30,947 bases of DNA from JANQIV01 sp050117315 (GCA_050117315.1 JASFMY010000078.1:1-30947), one strand, 5' to 3'; counted from the stretch's first letter, positions 1-9,921 are shown. Made by a program: numbers and translations. The notes: a model not told the origin generated them from the letters alone.

Positions 1-265
1 CCTATGCGATGAGCCGGGTGATGGCGGGCAATCTCAACACAGAGATCATTTCGCCTGCCGAGCGTAAGACATGTTCGTGATGACAAACTCAATATGGAAG
101 ACAGCCCCTTTTTCTAAAAAACATGAAAATTACATGCTGTCGTTTTGACATTCAGTATGCAATTGTGCTAGAAAAACTTTCAACGGAGATACCTAGTGTC
201 GCGTCAATTCTGTATTGTCATTCCGGTAATCTTTTAAGCCGGACTATACACAATAACTTATACTA

Positions 266-350
266 TGTCATTCCCGCACGTATTAAGCGGGAATCTAATT
301 TATAAAAGTGGATTCCCGATAATCCGCCGCGGCGGAATTCGGGAATGACA
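266..350. repeat. Palindromic dispersed repeat with TGTCATTCCCG arms
   Basis: The outer arms are a perfect 11-bp inverted repeat: TGTCATTCCCG at 266-276 and its reverse complement at 340-350. Inside are smaller stems, including CCCGC/GCGGG near 273-291 and GGGAATC/GATTCCC around 289-317. The sequence just outside the right arm (CGGCACT) is also seen at the edge of the copy near 18290. The arms resemble the TGTCATTTCGA arms of the GIY-YIG element at 24922-25306, so this is probably a solo member of the same or a related palindromic family. Confidence 0.65.
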
Positions 351-503
351 CGGCACTTCATTGTTGACATAACACTAGACTATCAACGATGACAGAAAAA
401 CTATCAATGGAGATACAAAATTTATCTCCGGTGAATAAAATTCATTCGTCAATGGTTTTATTGCCGTAGAAGCTTTGTCACAACAATATGACCATTGAGC
501 TAT

Positions 504-604
504 TAGAGTTTCTGCAAAATTAGATATCTAAACGTTTTGTCATTTCGATCCCGATTTTTTTATCGGGAGAGAAATGACCGACTTTTTATTTTGCAGAAAC
601 TCTA
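504..604. repeat. Nested inverted repeat, 17-bp perfect outer arms
   Basis: Bases 504-520 and 588-604 are a perfect 17-bp inverted repeat. A second pair is nested within: GTCATTTC at 539-546 with GAAATGAC at 571-578, then CCCGAT at 550-555 with ATCGGG at 562-567 around a T-run. The inner hairpin carries the GTCATTTCGA word of the dispersed repeat family, so this looks like a repeat copy inside, or flanked by, a second inverted repeat. No gene is associated with it. Confidence 0.6.
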
Positions 605-816
605 TTTAACATTTGATACGAGTATTCAAGCGAGAAATACTTTGTATCTTATTTGATCATATCTATTGTTATTCGACCTGACTCTATATAGTCAGCCATG
701 GTGCCGGATTTAGATACGTAGAATGTTACTTACCCCGTTTAAACTTGGCAAAGTAAAACAAACAACGAGTAAAAAAAATATTTTTGCTTTAGAGATATTT
801 GCAATTGCAAACTTTT

Positions 817-2883
817 TTAATTCATTTTTAACGGTATACATTCTATTAATAAAAATTCATTAAACTTTACATTCAGTTTTGCAACGGGACCGGCTGCCTC
901 TCCTATCTCAATATTATTTACATAGTCGGTTACTTTGTATCTTTTATTTTCAAGACCGCGAAGTTCTATATTTCCATTCCATTGCGGTGCATAGAAAGCG
1001 TAATATAAATTAGAATCTTTTTTTATCGCGTGGGTTTCAGGTTTATCAAAACCGATATCGTATAATCCGCCGAGGTAAGTGCCTTTTGAAAGCATTTTTT
1101 CTTTGTAAATGTCCACCCATTTTTTCCATTCTGCTTCCTTATTATTGGTAAGGATATATCCTTTTTCGGGATGCCGATCAGTAGGCCAGGTAAATTTAGT
1201 GCCGACTATACCGCCTATTCCAACCGTTGATGCAAAGTCCGTACCTTTATCACTTAGTTCAACATGGTCGCCGTAATAGGGAGAGCTCTCACCCATTAAG
1301 CCTTTTAATGTTTTTCCTTTCAATCTTACCTGCCATGATGAAAGCGGATCCGAGCTTACAGTCTGGTTCATATACGGTAAATTATAGAATGAATAACATG
1401 TGCCGCACGGACAAATTTCAATAACGGCATCTTTATTAATTTTTAGAGCTGTTTCATAAACCGTTTTCCAAAAGTCTTGAAGTTTTTCGACCGACTCTTC
1501 AGGGTATGCATGATGATGATCCGGGTTATAACACGGCGGAACACCGTTCAAATGCTGCCCGTCTATTTTTAATCCGTCAAACCCCCATTCCTCCATTATC
1601 TTTTTGACTAATTGGACATGGTATTCTACCACAGGTTCATAAGCCGGACACATATAGTAACTGTCCCACCAAGTTATGTCTTGTTTTTCTCCGTTCTTAT
1701 CAAGCAAAAGAAAATCGCTATGTTTTTTAATTAATTCAGTTCCCTGATCAACGGCTAAAGGGCACCACCACAATTTTGCTTTCAATCCATAACTATGAAT
1801 TTTATCTACTAACTTTTTCATATCCTCATCGCCATTAGGAAATCTTTGGGGATTTAAGAACCAATCTCCTTCAGCATTTTGCCATCCGTCATCTAAGACA
1901 GCCCACTCATAACCCAGTTCTTTTACTTTAGGTAATGTGCCAAGTACTTCATCTACCGTCATATTTCTTTCGTAACCCCAGGCACACCAAATTGGTTCAT
2001 AACATGTTTCCGGGAAGGTGCCGAATTTCAATCCTTTATTTGACATTATTTTACTGAATTGTTGCAAAGTTGAAAAATGATCTCCCTTATGAACATGTAT
2101 AAAAGTCTCAAAGGTGCCTATAGATTTTAGGCTTGCCAAACTAACGGGTTCCAAGTAGTTATATTCAACAGCAAGCTTAACTCCAGAAGATTTTTTTCCA
2201 TAACTCACGGGAAGCGAAACTAATTTTGGAACAGTTTCAAGATGACCTACTGCAAAACCTATATCCTTTCTCCAAATGTCGGAGACGGGGGTACCGCCCC
2301 CATAATCGCTTGAATTCATACCCATATAATTTTCTTGCTCAAATCCGGGATTTACCGGGACGACCCAATCTCTTCTATCGGGATAAGTGCCGCTTTGATA
2401 TGACCAAAACGGCGGGTCATCATTGGCCGGTGAAATTTTATAATCATCGTTTATCCAACCGATGATCTCCAATTTATCTTCACCTAAATTTTTGTATGAT
2501 ACATTCTTAATAACTGTTCCGGGGAAATCATTTAATATCTCAAGTCTTACAGTCTTTTCAATTTCAATTCCGTTTTCGTATAACCCGGTTAAAGTTAATA
2601 TTTCGCTAGAGTCGGTTTTTGATAAGATAGATTTGCGAAGTACAAAATTTTCTAAAGTATCTTCACCGACCACTAACTTTTCAGAGGCTGAGTAATCATC
2701 CATTAGTTCCGCTGCATCTTCTATCTTGGGTATTACAATGCTATGCATAAGGCTATCATATTTAACAGTAAGAATAGATGAAGATATTTCTGTTTTATTT
2801 TCACTCTTTCCACATCCCGTAAGTATAAAGATTACTGTTACTGTAAGAGTTGCAACTTGTTTTATCTTAAGAATCATTCTCAT
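817..2883 (-). CDS. GH36-type alpha-galactosidase-like lipoprotein
   Basis: A 688-residue glycoside hydrolase of the GH36/GH27 type, predicted to release alpha-linked galactose or N-acetylgalactosamine residues at the periplasmic or outer-membrane face. The N-terminus is a lipoprotein signal with lipobox LTGC, lipidated Cys24. Residues about 35-290 form a beta-rich domain. The TIM barrel starts around 297 (WCAWGYE), with DDGW at 331-334, the nucleophile motif GLKIDGQ (Asp441) and the acid/base motif SDPLSSWQVR (Asp512, Arg520). The 71-residue nucleophile-to-acid distance suits GH36. A C-terminal beta domain ends the protein. It is the last gene of a long minus-strand run, 15 bp after the deacetylase-like gene. 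In context, alpha-N-acetylgalactosaminidase or alpha-galactosaminidase activity is as likely as alpha-galactosidase; the sequence alone does not settle this. Confidence 0.85.
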   Translation of the reverse strand: MRMILKIKQVATLTVTVIFILTGCGKSENKTEISSSILTVKYDSLMHSIVIPKIEDAAELMDDYSASEKLVVGEDTLENFVLRKSILSKTDSSEILTLTGLYENGIEIEKTVRLEILNDFPGTVIKNVSYKNLGEDKLEIIGWINDDYKISPANDDPPFWSYQSGTYPDRRDWVVPVNPGFEQENYMGMNSSDYGGGTPVSDIWRKDIGFAVGHLETVPKLVSLPVSYGKKSSGVKLAVEYNYLEPVSLASLKSIGTFETFIHVHKGDHFSTLQQFSKIMSNKGLKFGTFPETCYEPIWCAWGYERNMTVDEVLGTLPKVKELGYEWAVLDDGWQNAEGDWFLNPQRFPNGDEDMKKLVDKIHSYGLKAKLWWCPLAVDQGTELIKKHSDFLLLDKNGEKQDITWWDSYYMCPAYEPVVEYHVQLVKKIMEEWGFDGLKIDGQHLNGVPPCYNPDHHHAYPEESVEKLQDFWKTVYETALKINKDAVIEICPCGTCYSFYNLPYMNQTVSSDPLSSWQVRLKGKTLKGLMGESSPYYGDHVELSDKGTDFASTVGIGGIVGTKFTWPTDRHPEKGYILTNNKEAEWKKWVDIYKEKMLSKGTYLGGLYDIGFDKPETHAIKKDSNLYYAFYAPQWNGNIELRGLENKRYKVTDYVNNIEIGEAAGPVAKLNVKFNEFLLIECIPLKMN

Positions 2884-2898
2884 CCTCTTTCCGGTTTC

Positions 2899-4434
2899 TT
2901 AAAAATTGACTGTTATTGTTCCTTTTTCGCCCTGCATGTCTCTGCCCTTGACTAATAAAATCAATTCATTATCAGCCTCGGAATATTCTTGTGAAAGAAT
3001 TTCAAGATTAGGATTTGAAGAACTAACTTTAACAGGTTTCGGACACTTAATATTTACATTTTGCGTCCCGTACATTTTTATATCGAAAACAAATTTGCCA
3101 TCCTTATCCTTAACCGAATAAACGTTATACGTTCCTTTATTATAAACAACTTTATCGATATAATTCGAACCGACTTCATAATCCAATTCATAATTTTCTT
3201 TTTCTAGCTTAGGCAAGTAAATAAAACCAAATCCTTCATCTTCAAAATAAGCGGAAATAGGCTGAGCGTTTAACAAGGCTTTTGAAATATGTTGCCCGTC
3301 ATTCAGTTTTATTTTCAAGACAAAATTACCAAGCAAATCATATTTATAAGCATCGTCGGGCATTTGTGAATTATCAATAAACACTTTGCCATCTTCAATT
3401 TCTACTTGAGCATACTTTTTATATAACCACTGGGAATTATTTTGTTCAGTATTTTTAGATAAGTATTTCGTATCACTTCTCTGAATGTTTTTGAAAAACT
3501 CAACCCACTTTTTATTTAATTCATCTTGCAAAGAATAATCCTGTGCTAAAAGGTTCGGCCAATGAGTTTCAATTACGTCTGACTCATATTTGTCATAACT
3601 TTCTTTCGGTAAAGCTGATAGTTTGAACCACTCATTACCATAGTTTATTCTGTTTTGAACCAATACCCCGTGGTCGAGTCCGCCGCCTTCTTCAATCGGC
3701 GGATTAAGTTCCGAGACTTCTTGAAAAAGTGTATTTGCATATTTAACACCGCATTCCGAAAGAAGCTTTCCCGTACTCAGTTCACCATCCGGATTCCAAT
3801 AATAACTATAAGCACAAGGCACAAAACTTTCCGGGAAGGATTGTCCGTTTTCTTCCGTGATTCCGTACTGCGCCATTATTTCTTTAAATGCTTTGATATG
3901 ATCTCTTGTATCGCTTTCCGGCCACGGTTTGTTGTTTTCGATATCATACCATTCCGCTCTTGTTCTAATGCCGTTATCAAAATGTTCATGTCCAACACCG
4001 TGCAAACCGAATTCAAGATAAGCAGCATTTTCTTTAACATAGTTCATAATTTCTATTTGTTCGGGCTCGATGTTTTCAGAGTTGTCAAAATCAGCCCCGG
4101 CTTTTGTGGTTGTAGGATATTTAGCACAGATATTTAGTCTATCCATTTCAGATAGAATAAATAATCCTTGCAATCTTATACCGGCACCTTTTGCTATTTC
4201 AACAACTGAACTGTAATGCTTAAGAGTCATTTCCATATTAACGCCTGCTCTCCATGGACCGCCTTCGTCTCCTAGTGAACTGCCCTGGTTCCAGCCCATG
4301 TCATCAATTGCAATCCCGAAAGCTCTCGGGAAAATAATAGATTGAGAATATAAATTTTGAAATCCGGGAATAAATAAAATAAGAACTATTAATGCAGTTA
4401 AAGCATTTGACCGTTTTAGAAATTTCTTTATCAA
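2899..4434 (-). CDS. Secreted polysaccharide-deacetylase-like protein
   Basis: A 511-residue exported protein (hydrophobic signal, residues 10-30, ending near LYSQS). The N-terminal 300 residues look like a deformed (beta/alpha) barrel of the polysaccharide deacetylase (CE4/NodB-like) superfamily: an Asp-Asp pair at 44-45 (GIAIDDMGW), a histidine cluster HGVGHEH at 145-151 as likely metal ligands, and a late THWPN motif (His291). The spacing is not textbook NodB, so a related metal-dependent family (for example DUF2334-like) is possible. The C-terminal 180 residues are beta-rich, probably an accessory domain. It lies 15 bp before the GH36-like gene and probably works on the same glycan. In a galactosamine-polymer setting it could remove N-acetyl groups outside the cell, which would explain why no cytoplasmic deacetylase is seen; that role is inference. 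Confidence 0.65.
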   Translation of the reverse strand: MIKKFLKRSNALTALIVLILFIPGFQNLYSQSIIFPRAFGIAIDDMGWNQGSSLGDEGGPWRAGVNMEMTLKHYSSVVEIAKGAGIRLQGLFILSEMDRLNICAKYPTTTKAGADFDNSENIEPEQIEIMNYVKENAAYLEFGLHGVGHEHFDNGIRTRAEWYDIENNKPWPESDTRDHIKAFKEIMAQYGITEENGQSFPESFVPCAYSYYWNPDGELSTGKLLSECGVKYANTLFQEVSELNPPIEEGGGLDHGVLVQNRINYGNEWFKLSALPKESYDKYESDVIETHWPNLLAQDYSLQDELNKKWVEFFKNIQRSDTKYLSKNTEQNNSQWLYKKYAQVEIEDGKVFIDNSQMPDDAYKYDLLGNFVLKIKLNDGQHISKALLNAQPISAYFEDEGFGFIYLPKLEKENYELDYEVGSNYIDKVVYNKGTYNVYSVKDKDGKFVFDIKMYGTQNVNIKCPKPVKVSSSNPNLEILSQEYSEADNELILLVKGRDMQGEKGTITVNF

Positions 4435-4486
4435 TTTTTACCTCGTTAACATTTTTCCAGATTGTTAAATGTTTGTTCCGTTTTTA

Positions 4487-6607
4487 TTATAAAATAACGA
4501 AGAACTTACCTGTTTTTTCTCCTATGGCAGATTTAATGTAGTAGAAATAAACACCCGGGGCCACAGTCTGATTAAATTCATTTCTCAGGTTCCAGCTTGC
4601 TATGCTTGGAGCAGTACTGTTATTAGCCGAGTGTTCAATTGTATAAATAAGTTCACCTGCAGTATTATATATTTTTATTGTTGCTTCTGTGGGCATATTT
4701 GTAAACTGAATTTGATGGTCGTTTAAACCTGATTCCCATATTTCCGATACTACATAAGGATTGGGTACGACTCTGACGTTTTCAAGATTTTGTGTTGCAA
4801 CTTCGGTTTGCGGAATAACTACAACAGTGTTGTTCACTTCAGACGGATTATTACTAAAACTATTTTCCAGCGGACCGATAATCCCGTTGCCGCTGTCGTA
4901 AGCTGCAATATAGTACCTGTAATTAACTCCATTTATTACATCGTTATCAATAAAAACATTAACAGAATCACCAACATTAAATAATTGATAATCGTCTTCG
5001 GTTTTAACTTCCCTGCGTAATTGGCCCCAATCATCATTGCCGAGATCGAACCATGCATATTTAGGTATTGTCCCATAATTTCCTTTAATACCGTTCTCTA
5101 AGTCAAATTGAGCTATCGGGATGTAATGAGTACCTCCTTCAAAATCTTGAAATGTTTGTGATCCCCAGCTCAATCCTCCGTCCTGCGACCTGTAAATTTT
5201 ATATCCCTCAAACTCGGGATCCTTTTCGCTTTCGGTTCCCCAAACCAATTTTACTTTACGGTTATCCGGAATAACTTCTACAACAGGTGCTTCAGGGGCT
5301 TTGACTACTTCCCAGTTGTTTTCGAAAAGTGTTCTGGCAGTTCTTGCATTGTTTTTAAGATCTTTCTCGCTTGTACCGAATACTGTTGCAAATATTAGTG
5401 TGTCGCTTTCACCAGGATTTAAAGTAAATGCACCTGAACCTAAAGTTTGCAAGCCGTCTGCACCGGAACCGACATAAAAGCCCTGGCCGCCTTCAGCTGC
5501 ATCGGCAATTCCGTTTCCATCGAAATCATCGTCAATACCGTCACCGTCACTATCCTGCGGGTCGTTCTGGTTTTCAACATTGTATTGAAAATACCAGTCC
5601 GAACGGGCACCGTTTCCAGCGTTTGTAGTCGCCAGCATCCAAAAATGGAAAGCATCGTATGTTTCTACTTTGCCGAATGCGCCCGGCATTTTTAACGTAA
5701 TCACACCGCCCCACGGAATATTTTCCTCAAGTATGGTACCGCCGAGCGGACTTTCTTCATAACCGTCATCATCAGTACCGTAAGCTAATTGTAATTCGGG
5801 ATCATAATAATGCCTATCATCGTCATACCCAATGCCCGGATAAAATTGCGGGATAAAACTAAAATCCGCATGTATTGCCGTTCTCATGTCAACTATCGGA
5901 TCAGTACCAACGTTTCTTACAATATAAACCCATACGATAAAATCTTCATAAAGAGTACCTTTCCATGCCATTCCTCTTATAATCATCTGTGTTTTCAGGA
6001 AATTAGGATAAGCGCTTGAAGAAGTTAACTGGTCTGTTCCTCCCCACGCTTCAACAACTGAGAAAGATTCCTGGTCTGCAAGTTGTTCACCATTTGGGCC
6101 AAAACCCGGCCAGCCGGTTTCAGGATCAAACTTAATCTCGTCGTTTAATATGGGGTAAGCCTGCGGCCATTGAGCGGGCCATGTTTCCGGATCGTCGCTC
6201 ATTAAAGCTCTTTCACCGTTTACAAATTCGGGATAAGGGAAAAAATGCTCTTCATCCCAATAAGCAGCAGGTCCTTCGTCAAGAGTAGCATCACAAAATG
6301 CGTAATAGTCGTCTGCCGGATTAGGCCTTCCGCCCACAGCGCCGTCAGTTTGATTAATAGGCGCACCGATAACTACGCCGACACCTGTTCCCCAGCTTAA
6401 TCCACTACCTGCCGGGTACTCGAACGAGGGCTGTCGTGCCAAAGCAGTTGACTGCTGGTTACCGTTGCATAATAATCCTGTGTTATTAAACTCCGTACTG
6501 AGCTTGTTAATATCAAATATGTTCCACCTTTGATTAACCATCGGATTGTCTTGAGCTTTAATAAATACTGTTAGAATTAGCATTGTAATAATTGTTAACT
6601 TGTACAT
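4487..6607 (-). CDS. T9SS-exported surface protein, paralogue of 7702-9921
   Basis: The open frame reaches 6730, but the Met at 6607 is chosen because it begins a clean signal peptide (MYKLTIITMLILTVFIKAQ), follows GAGGAAGG, and leaves a 16-bp gap after the PorV-like gene instead of a long overlap. The mature protein (about 690 residues) has a large N-terminal region conserved with the product of 7702-9921, an acidic Ca-binding-like stretch (DSDGDGIDDDFDGNG), a fibronectin-III-like segment (VKLVWGTESEKDPEFEGYKIYRS), and a C-terminal T9SS sorting domain beginning VVPNPYV and ending GKFFVIL. By eye more than half of aligned residues are identical to the paralogue. It is predicted to sit on the cell surface; no catalytic motif was seen, so glycan binding is the most reasonable guess. 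Confidence 0.8.
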   Translation of the reverse strand: MYKLTIITMLILTVFIKAQDNPMVNQRWNIFDINKLSTEFNNTGLLCNGNQQSTALARQPSFEYPAGSGLSWGTGVGVVIGAPINQTDGAVGGRPNPADDYYAFCDATLDEGPAAYWDEEHFFPYPEFVNGERALMSDDPETWPAQWPQAYPILNDEIKFDPETGWPGFGPNGEQLADQESFSVVEAWGGTDQLTSSSAYPNFLKTQMIIRGMAWKGTLYEDFIVWVYIVRNVGTDPIVDMRTAIHADFSFIPQFYPGIGYDDDRHYYDPELQLAYGTDDDGYEESPLGGTILEENIPWGGVITLKMPGAFGKVETYDAFHFWMLATTNAGNGARSDWYFQYNVENQNDPQDSDGDGIDDDFDGNGIADAAEGGQGFYVGSGADGLQTLGSGAFTLNPGESDTLIFATVFGTSEKDLKNNARTARTLFENNWEVVKAPEAPVVEVIPDNRKVKLVWGTESEKDPEFEGYKIYRSQDGGLSWGSQTFQDFEGGTHYIPIAQFDLENGIKGNYGTIPKYAWFDLGNDDWGQLRREVKTEDDYQLFNVGDSVNVFIDNDVINGVNYRYYIAAYDSGNGIIGPLENSFSNNPSEVNNTVVVIPQTEVATQNLENVRVVPNPYVVSEIWESGLNDHQIQFTNMPTEATIKIYNTAGELIYTIEHSANNSTAPSIASWNLRNEFNQTVAPGVYFYYIKSAIGEKTGKFFVIL

Positions 6608-6623
6608 CACCTTCCTCAAAATA

Positions 6624-7688
6624 TTATAAGTTGATGACCAGGGTAAATTGATTAAGACCATCAAATACACCGAAGTCCAAATAGTTGTAATCAAGCTTAA
6701 TGCCGTAATCAAGAATTCCTCCGAAGTCAAATCCTAAGCCGGCTGTATAATCTACTTCGTCATAATTGAATTTATACCCGCCTCTTAAAAACACAACATT
6801 ACTGAATCCTATTTCCGCACCTAAGTTTTGGCGTACGTCGAAATCGCGGCTATCAAGAATATCGTATGCCACAAGAATTTTCAGTTCGTCATTGTTAACA
6901 AAATAATTTGATATGCCAAACCTGAATAACAAAGGAATATCCCAATCAATTGTTGTTAAGTCAGCCGGAATTTGTTTGTTGCTCGGACTACCCGGTATCG
7001 TGTAAGTAACAGCCAGGTCTCTTCCCGAGAATTTCATTTTAGTTCCGAAGTTTGACAGATTGGCGGCTAATCTTAAATTATTATTAAAGAAAGAAGTAGT
7101 AAATACTGCGCCGAGATCAACTCCAAATGCATCTGCCGAAGCATTTGCAATAACTTCACTAATATATTTTACCTTAATTCCGAAAGAGAAGCGGTCGGTT
7201 AAACTTCTCGAATAACCAAGCCCGACAGCCAAATCTCTTGCAGAAAAAAACCTGCCCGTGCCATCCTGGTCGTAAACCGTTGTCTCTTCTATTTCCCCAT
7301 AATCCAGGTAATGAAAATCAACTCCGAATGTACCTAAGCCATCTACCTTTAATGCTGCTGCAAAATATGAATTCCTTGTATCAACCAGCCAATCCATTGA
7401 AGAGATAACAACGGATACGTTTTCTTCAATCCGTGAGAGCGCAGCAACATTCCAATACATTGCCGCAGCAGTATTTACGGTTGCTGTTGCAGCGTCACCC
7501 ATTGCCATTTCCCTGGCGCCGACACCGATTTTCAAAAAATTTGCAACCGATGTCCCTGAGTAATCCACTTCCTGCGCCACTACTTGCGAAGTAGCAGATA
7601 TATTTATGAATAACAGTAACATACTGTTGAGTTTAAAGAATTCCTTTAAGACCGATTGCAAGTACTTATTTTGTTTCATCCGATTCAT
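6624..7688 (-). CDS. PorV/PorQ-family outer-membrane protein
   Basis: A 354-residue predicted beta-barrel of the PorV/PorQ (UPF0164) family. Residues 51-84 carry the family signature (FLKIGVGAREMAMGDA followed by AAAMYWNVAAL), and the rest alternates beta-strand and turn as in FadL-like barrels, ending FDGLNQFTLVINL. A signal peptide precedes VVAQEVDYSG. The chosen ATG has AGGAAG seven bases upstream. In known T9SS systems PorV helps hand secreted cargo to the attachment complex at the cell surface. Here it lies between two paralogous T9SS cargo genes (13 and 16 bp gaps) and downstream of a TonB-dependent receptor, suggesting a locus-specific partner of those cargo proteins and not the housekeeping copy. 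No other T9SS machinery gene is in the window. Confidence 0.85.
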   Translation of the reverse strand: MNRMKQNKYLQSVLKEFFKLNSMLLLFINISATSQVVAQEVDYSGTSVANFLKIGVGAREMAMGDAATATVNTAAAMYWNVAALSRIEENVSVVISSMDWLVDTRNSYFAAALKVDGLGTFGVDFHYLDYGEIEETTVYDQDGTGRFFSARDLAVGLGYSRSLTDRFSFGIKVKYISEVIANASADAFGVDLGAVFTTSFFNNNLRLAANLSNFGTKMKFSGRDLAVTYTIPGSPSNKQIPADLTTIDWDIPLLFRFGISNYFVNNDELKILVAYDILDSRDFDVRQNLGAEIGFSNVVFLRGGYKFNYDEVDYTAGLGFDFGGILDYGIKLDYNYLDFGVFDGLNQFTLVINL

Positions 7689-7701
7689 TATATACTTCCT
7701 A

Positions 7702-9921
7702 TTATAGAATTACAAAAAATTTACCTGTTGTTTCTCCAAGAGATGAGTTTATATAATAGAAATAAACTCCCGGAGCTACAAGTTGATTAAATTCATTTTT
7801 CAAATCCCATGCTGCTATACTTGAATTTGAATTATGTTCAAGTGTTTTTATCAATTCTCCGCCGCTGTTAAAAACTTTTATGGTGGCATTAGAAGGCAGG
7901 CCGGTAAACTGGAGAATGTGTTCGTTATAACCTGTCTCCCAAATTGCGTTAACAAAGTATGGGTTGGGCACAACTTTTACCTGCCCCAATGTTTCTTCTG
8001 CCATAACAAGTTCGGGACGTACTTGAACCGTGTTGTTAAACTCCAAAGGTTTGGTAGCGGCTGAGTTTTCGAGAGGACCTGTAATGCCGTTGCCGGAGTC
8101 GTACGCTGCAATATAATATTTATAATCAATCCCATTTAACACCTCTCTGTCAACGAATACATTAAGGGAATCACCGTCGCTAAAATGTTGAAGTTTGTGG
8201 CCAAGTTTAAATCCCTTAATAGTATCTGCTTCCACTTCAAATCTTAGGGGATTCCAGTTGTCTTCACCAAGATTGAACCATGCGTATTCAGGTAGTGTTT
8301 GATAATAATCTTTAACTCCGTTTTCTTTATCAAACTGAGCCAAAGGAATGTAATGTACCCCGCCCTGAAAATCCGTGAAGCTCTCAATTCCCCACGTCTG
8401 CCCGTTATCTTGCGAGCGATATATTTTGTAACCTTCAAACTCAGGATCTACTTCACTGCCGGTACCCCAAACAAGAACAACCTTCCTATCGTCAATAAAG
8501 GCTTCAACAAGAGGTGTAGGTGGCGCCTTAACGGGGATCCAGTTATTTTGATATAAAGTTATTGCATTTTTTGTGTTTGACTTTAAACCGTCTTCAGTTG
8601 CTCCAAAAACCGTAGCAAATATTAAAGTATCCGTTTCACCCGGCTGTAAAGAGAATTTATCCGAACCCAGTACCTGCAGACCGTCGGCACCTGTTCCAAT
8701 GTGAAATCCCTGACCTCCTTCGGTATCATCGGGTATACCGTTGCCGTCAAAGTCGTCGTCAATACCGTCGCCGTCACTATCCTGTGGATCATTGAGGTTC
8801 AAAAGATTCCATTGATAATACATTTCCGGGTCGCCGCCGCTTCCAACGTTGGTAGTTTGCCCCTGCCAAAAATGAGTTGCATCGTAAGATTTTACTTTAC
8901 CGTTTCCTCCGGGCATTTTAAGGGCAACAACACCGCCCCAGGCAATATCTTCCCCTGTTAAGCTTCCTCCGCCCAAAGGATTTTCCTCGTAGTCGTTATC
9001 ATCCCAACCGTAAGCTAGCTGAAGCTTTGGATCGTAATAATGCCTGTCGTTATCATATGCAATACCGGGTAAAAACGATGGGAAAAACCCGAGGTCAATA
9101 TGTACTGCCATGCCCATATCAACAATCGGTTTATCGGTCGGATTACGGACTATAAACACCCATACAATAAAATTCTCATAAAGCGTTCCTTCCCAAGCCA
9201 TACTTCTCATAATTAGCTGGGTACGAAGCCATCTTGTCTGGGCATTACCGGAACCAATTTGGTCCGTACCACCCCAACCATACATTACGCTGAATGTTTC
9301 TTGATCGGAAAGTGTTTCACCATTTGGACCGAACCCGGGCCATCCGGTTTCAGTGTCAAACAAAATAGGCATAGCGGGAATATCATTATTCGTTATTATT
9401 TCTTCGGTTATACCGTCTACATAATAATAGTTCGGAATAGTTGCAGACCAGGTATCGGGCCATGAAGTTTTATCCGTGCTTATGGATGCAACAGTCGGAT
9501 TTGTAAACTCCGGATATGGAGCAAAATGTTCTTCGTTCCAAAAATCCGCCGGACCTTCATCCATAGTTCCGTCAAGATAAGCAAGTCCATCCGGATTTGT
9601 GCCGCCAACCACTTCCGGCTCTTGTCCGTAAGGAGCACCCACAACTACAGCTACACACGTACCGTAATTTTTTCCGCTGCCCTGGGGAAATTCAAAAGAA
9701 GGAACTCTGGCAAGAGCAGTACTCTGGTTGTTACCGTCGCAAAGCATACCGGCATTATTAAAAGTAGTTGCTATTTTATTAATATCCAGCACATTCCAGC
9801 GTTTGTATTCCATCGGGTTCCGCTGGGCATAAACGGTTAAGGACAGTAATAATACAAGTGTTAAAGCCTGTATTCTATTTTTTCTTTTTATTGATTTTAT
9901 AATCCTTTCAACTAATTCCAT
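7702..9921 (-). CDS. T9SS-exported surface protein, paralogue of 4487-6607
   Basis: A 739-residue exported protein. The signal region (residues 1-32) ends LTVYAQ, followed by RNPMEYKRWNVLDINKI, directly alignable with the paralogue. Shared blocks include STALARVPSFEFPQGSG, TETGWPGFGPNGE, YDNDRHYYDPKLQLAYG and DSDGDGIDDDFDGNG, then a fibronectin-III-like segment and a C-terminal T9SS sorting domain (VVPNPYFVNAIWE ... GKFFVIL). It has an insertion of about 20 residues near 145-165 that the paralogue lacks. The start overlaps the TonB-receptor stop by 10 bp, so the two are probably translationally coupled. The position right after the receptor is where SusD often sits in Bacteroidetes loci, so a surface substrate-capture role is plausible. 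No enzymatic motif is evident. Confidence 0.8.
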   Translation of the reverse strand: MELVERIIKSIKRKNRIQALTLVLLLSLTVYAQRNPMEYKRWNVLDINKIATTFNNAGMLCDGNNQSTALARVPSFEFPQGSGKNYGTCVAVVVGAPYGQEPEVVGGTNPDGLAYLDGTMDEGPADFWNEEHFAPYPEFTNPTVASISTDKTSWPDTWSATIPNYYYVDGITEEIITNNDIPAMPILFDTETGWPGFGPNGETLSDQETFSVMYGWGGTDQIGSGNAQTRWLRTQLIMRSMAWEGTLYENFIVWVFIVRNPTDKPIVDMGMAVHIDLGFFPSFLPGIAYDNDRHYYDPKLQLAYGWDDNDYEENPLGGGSLTGEDIAWGGVVALKMPGGNGKVKSYDATHFWQGQTTNVGSGGDPEMYYQWNLLNLNDPQDSDGDGIDDDFDGNGIPDDTEGGQGFHIGTGADGLQVLGSDKFSLQPGETDTLIFATVFGATEDGLKSNTKNAITLYQNNWIPVKAPPTPLVEAFIDDRKVVLVWGTGSEVDPEFEGYKIYRSQDNGQTWGIESFTDFQGGVHYIPLAQFDKENGVKDYYQTLPEYAWFNLGEDNWNPLRFEVEADTIKGFKLGHKLQHFSDGDSLNVFVDREVLNGIDYKYYIAAYDSGNGITGPLENSAATKPLEFNNTVQVRPELVMAEETLGQVKVVPNPYFVNAIWETGYNEHILQFTGLPSNATIKVFNSGGELIKTLEHNSNSSIAAWDLKNEFNQLVAPGVYFYYINSSLGETTGKFFVIL

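Larger units (their letters stand above)
1..816. other. Left-edge intergenic region without a convincing gene
   Basis: No open frame here looks like a gene. The first 80 bases are more GC-rich than what follows. One plus-strand frame (codons from base 3) is open to a TGA at 78-80 and could be the last 25 codons of a gene entering from the left, but the peptide matches nothing I recognise. The rest holds palindromic repeats, listed separately, and an imperfect 23-bp direct repeat at 170-192 and 394-416 with two differences. The stop codon of the minus-strand GH36-like gene lies at 817. The dyad at 798-811 just beyond it has no T-run on the minus-strand side, so it is not a clear terminator for that operon. 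Confidence 0.6.

Noticed and set aside
3..80. Open plus-strand frame at the left edge as the end of a gene
   Set aside because: Only 25 codons are visible and the peptide is not recognisable; another frame on the minus strand is open as well, so it is not listed as a CDS.
798..811. Palindrome TTTGCAATTGCAAA as terminator of the long minus-strand operon
   Set aside because: The T-run lies on the wrong side for minus-strand transcription.
3655..4137. 160-residue plus-strand frame
   Set aside because: It lies wholly antisense inside the deacetylase-like gene and has no protein-family features.
6608..6730. Upstream extension of the T9SS protein gene to 6730
   Set aside because: It would overlap the PorV-like gene by more than 100 bp and place the signal peptide internally; the Met at 6607 has a ribosome-binding site and a proper signal peptide.
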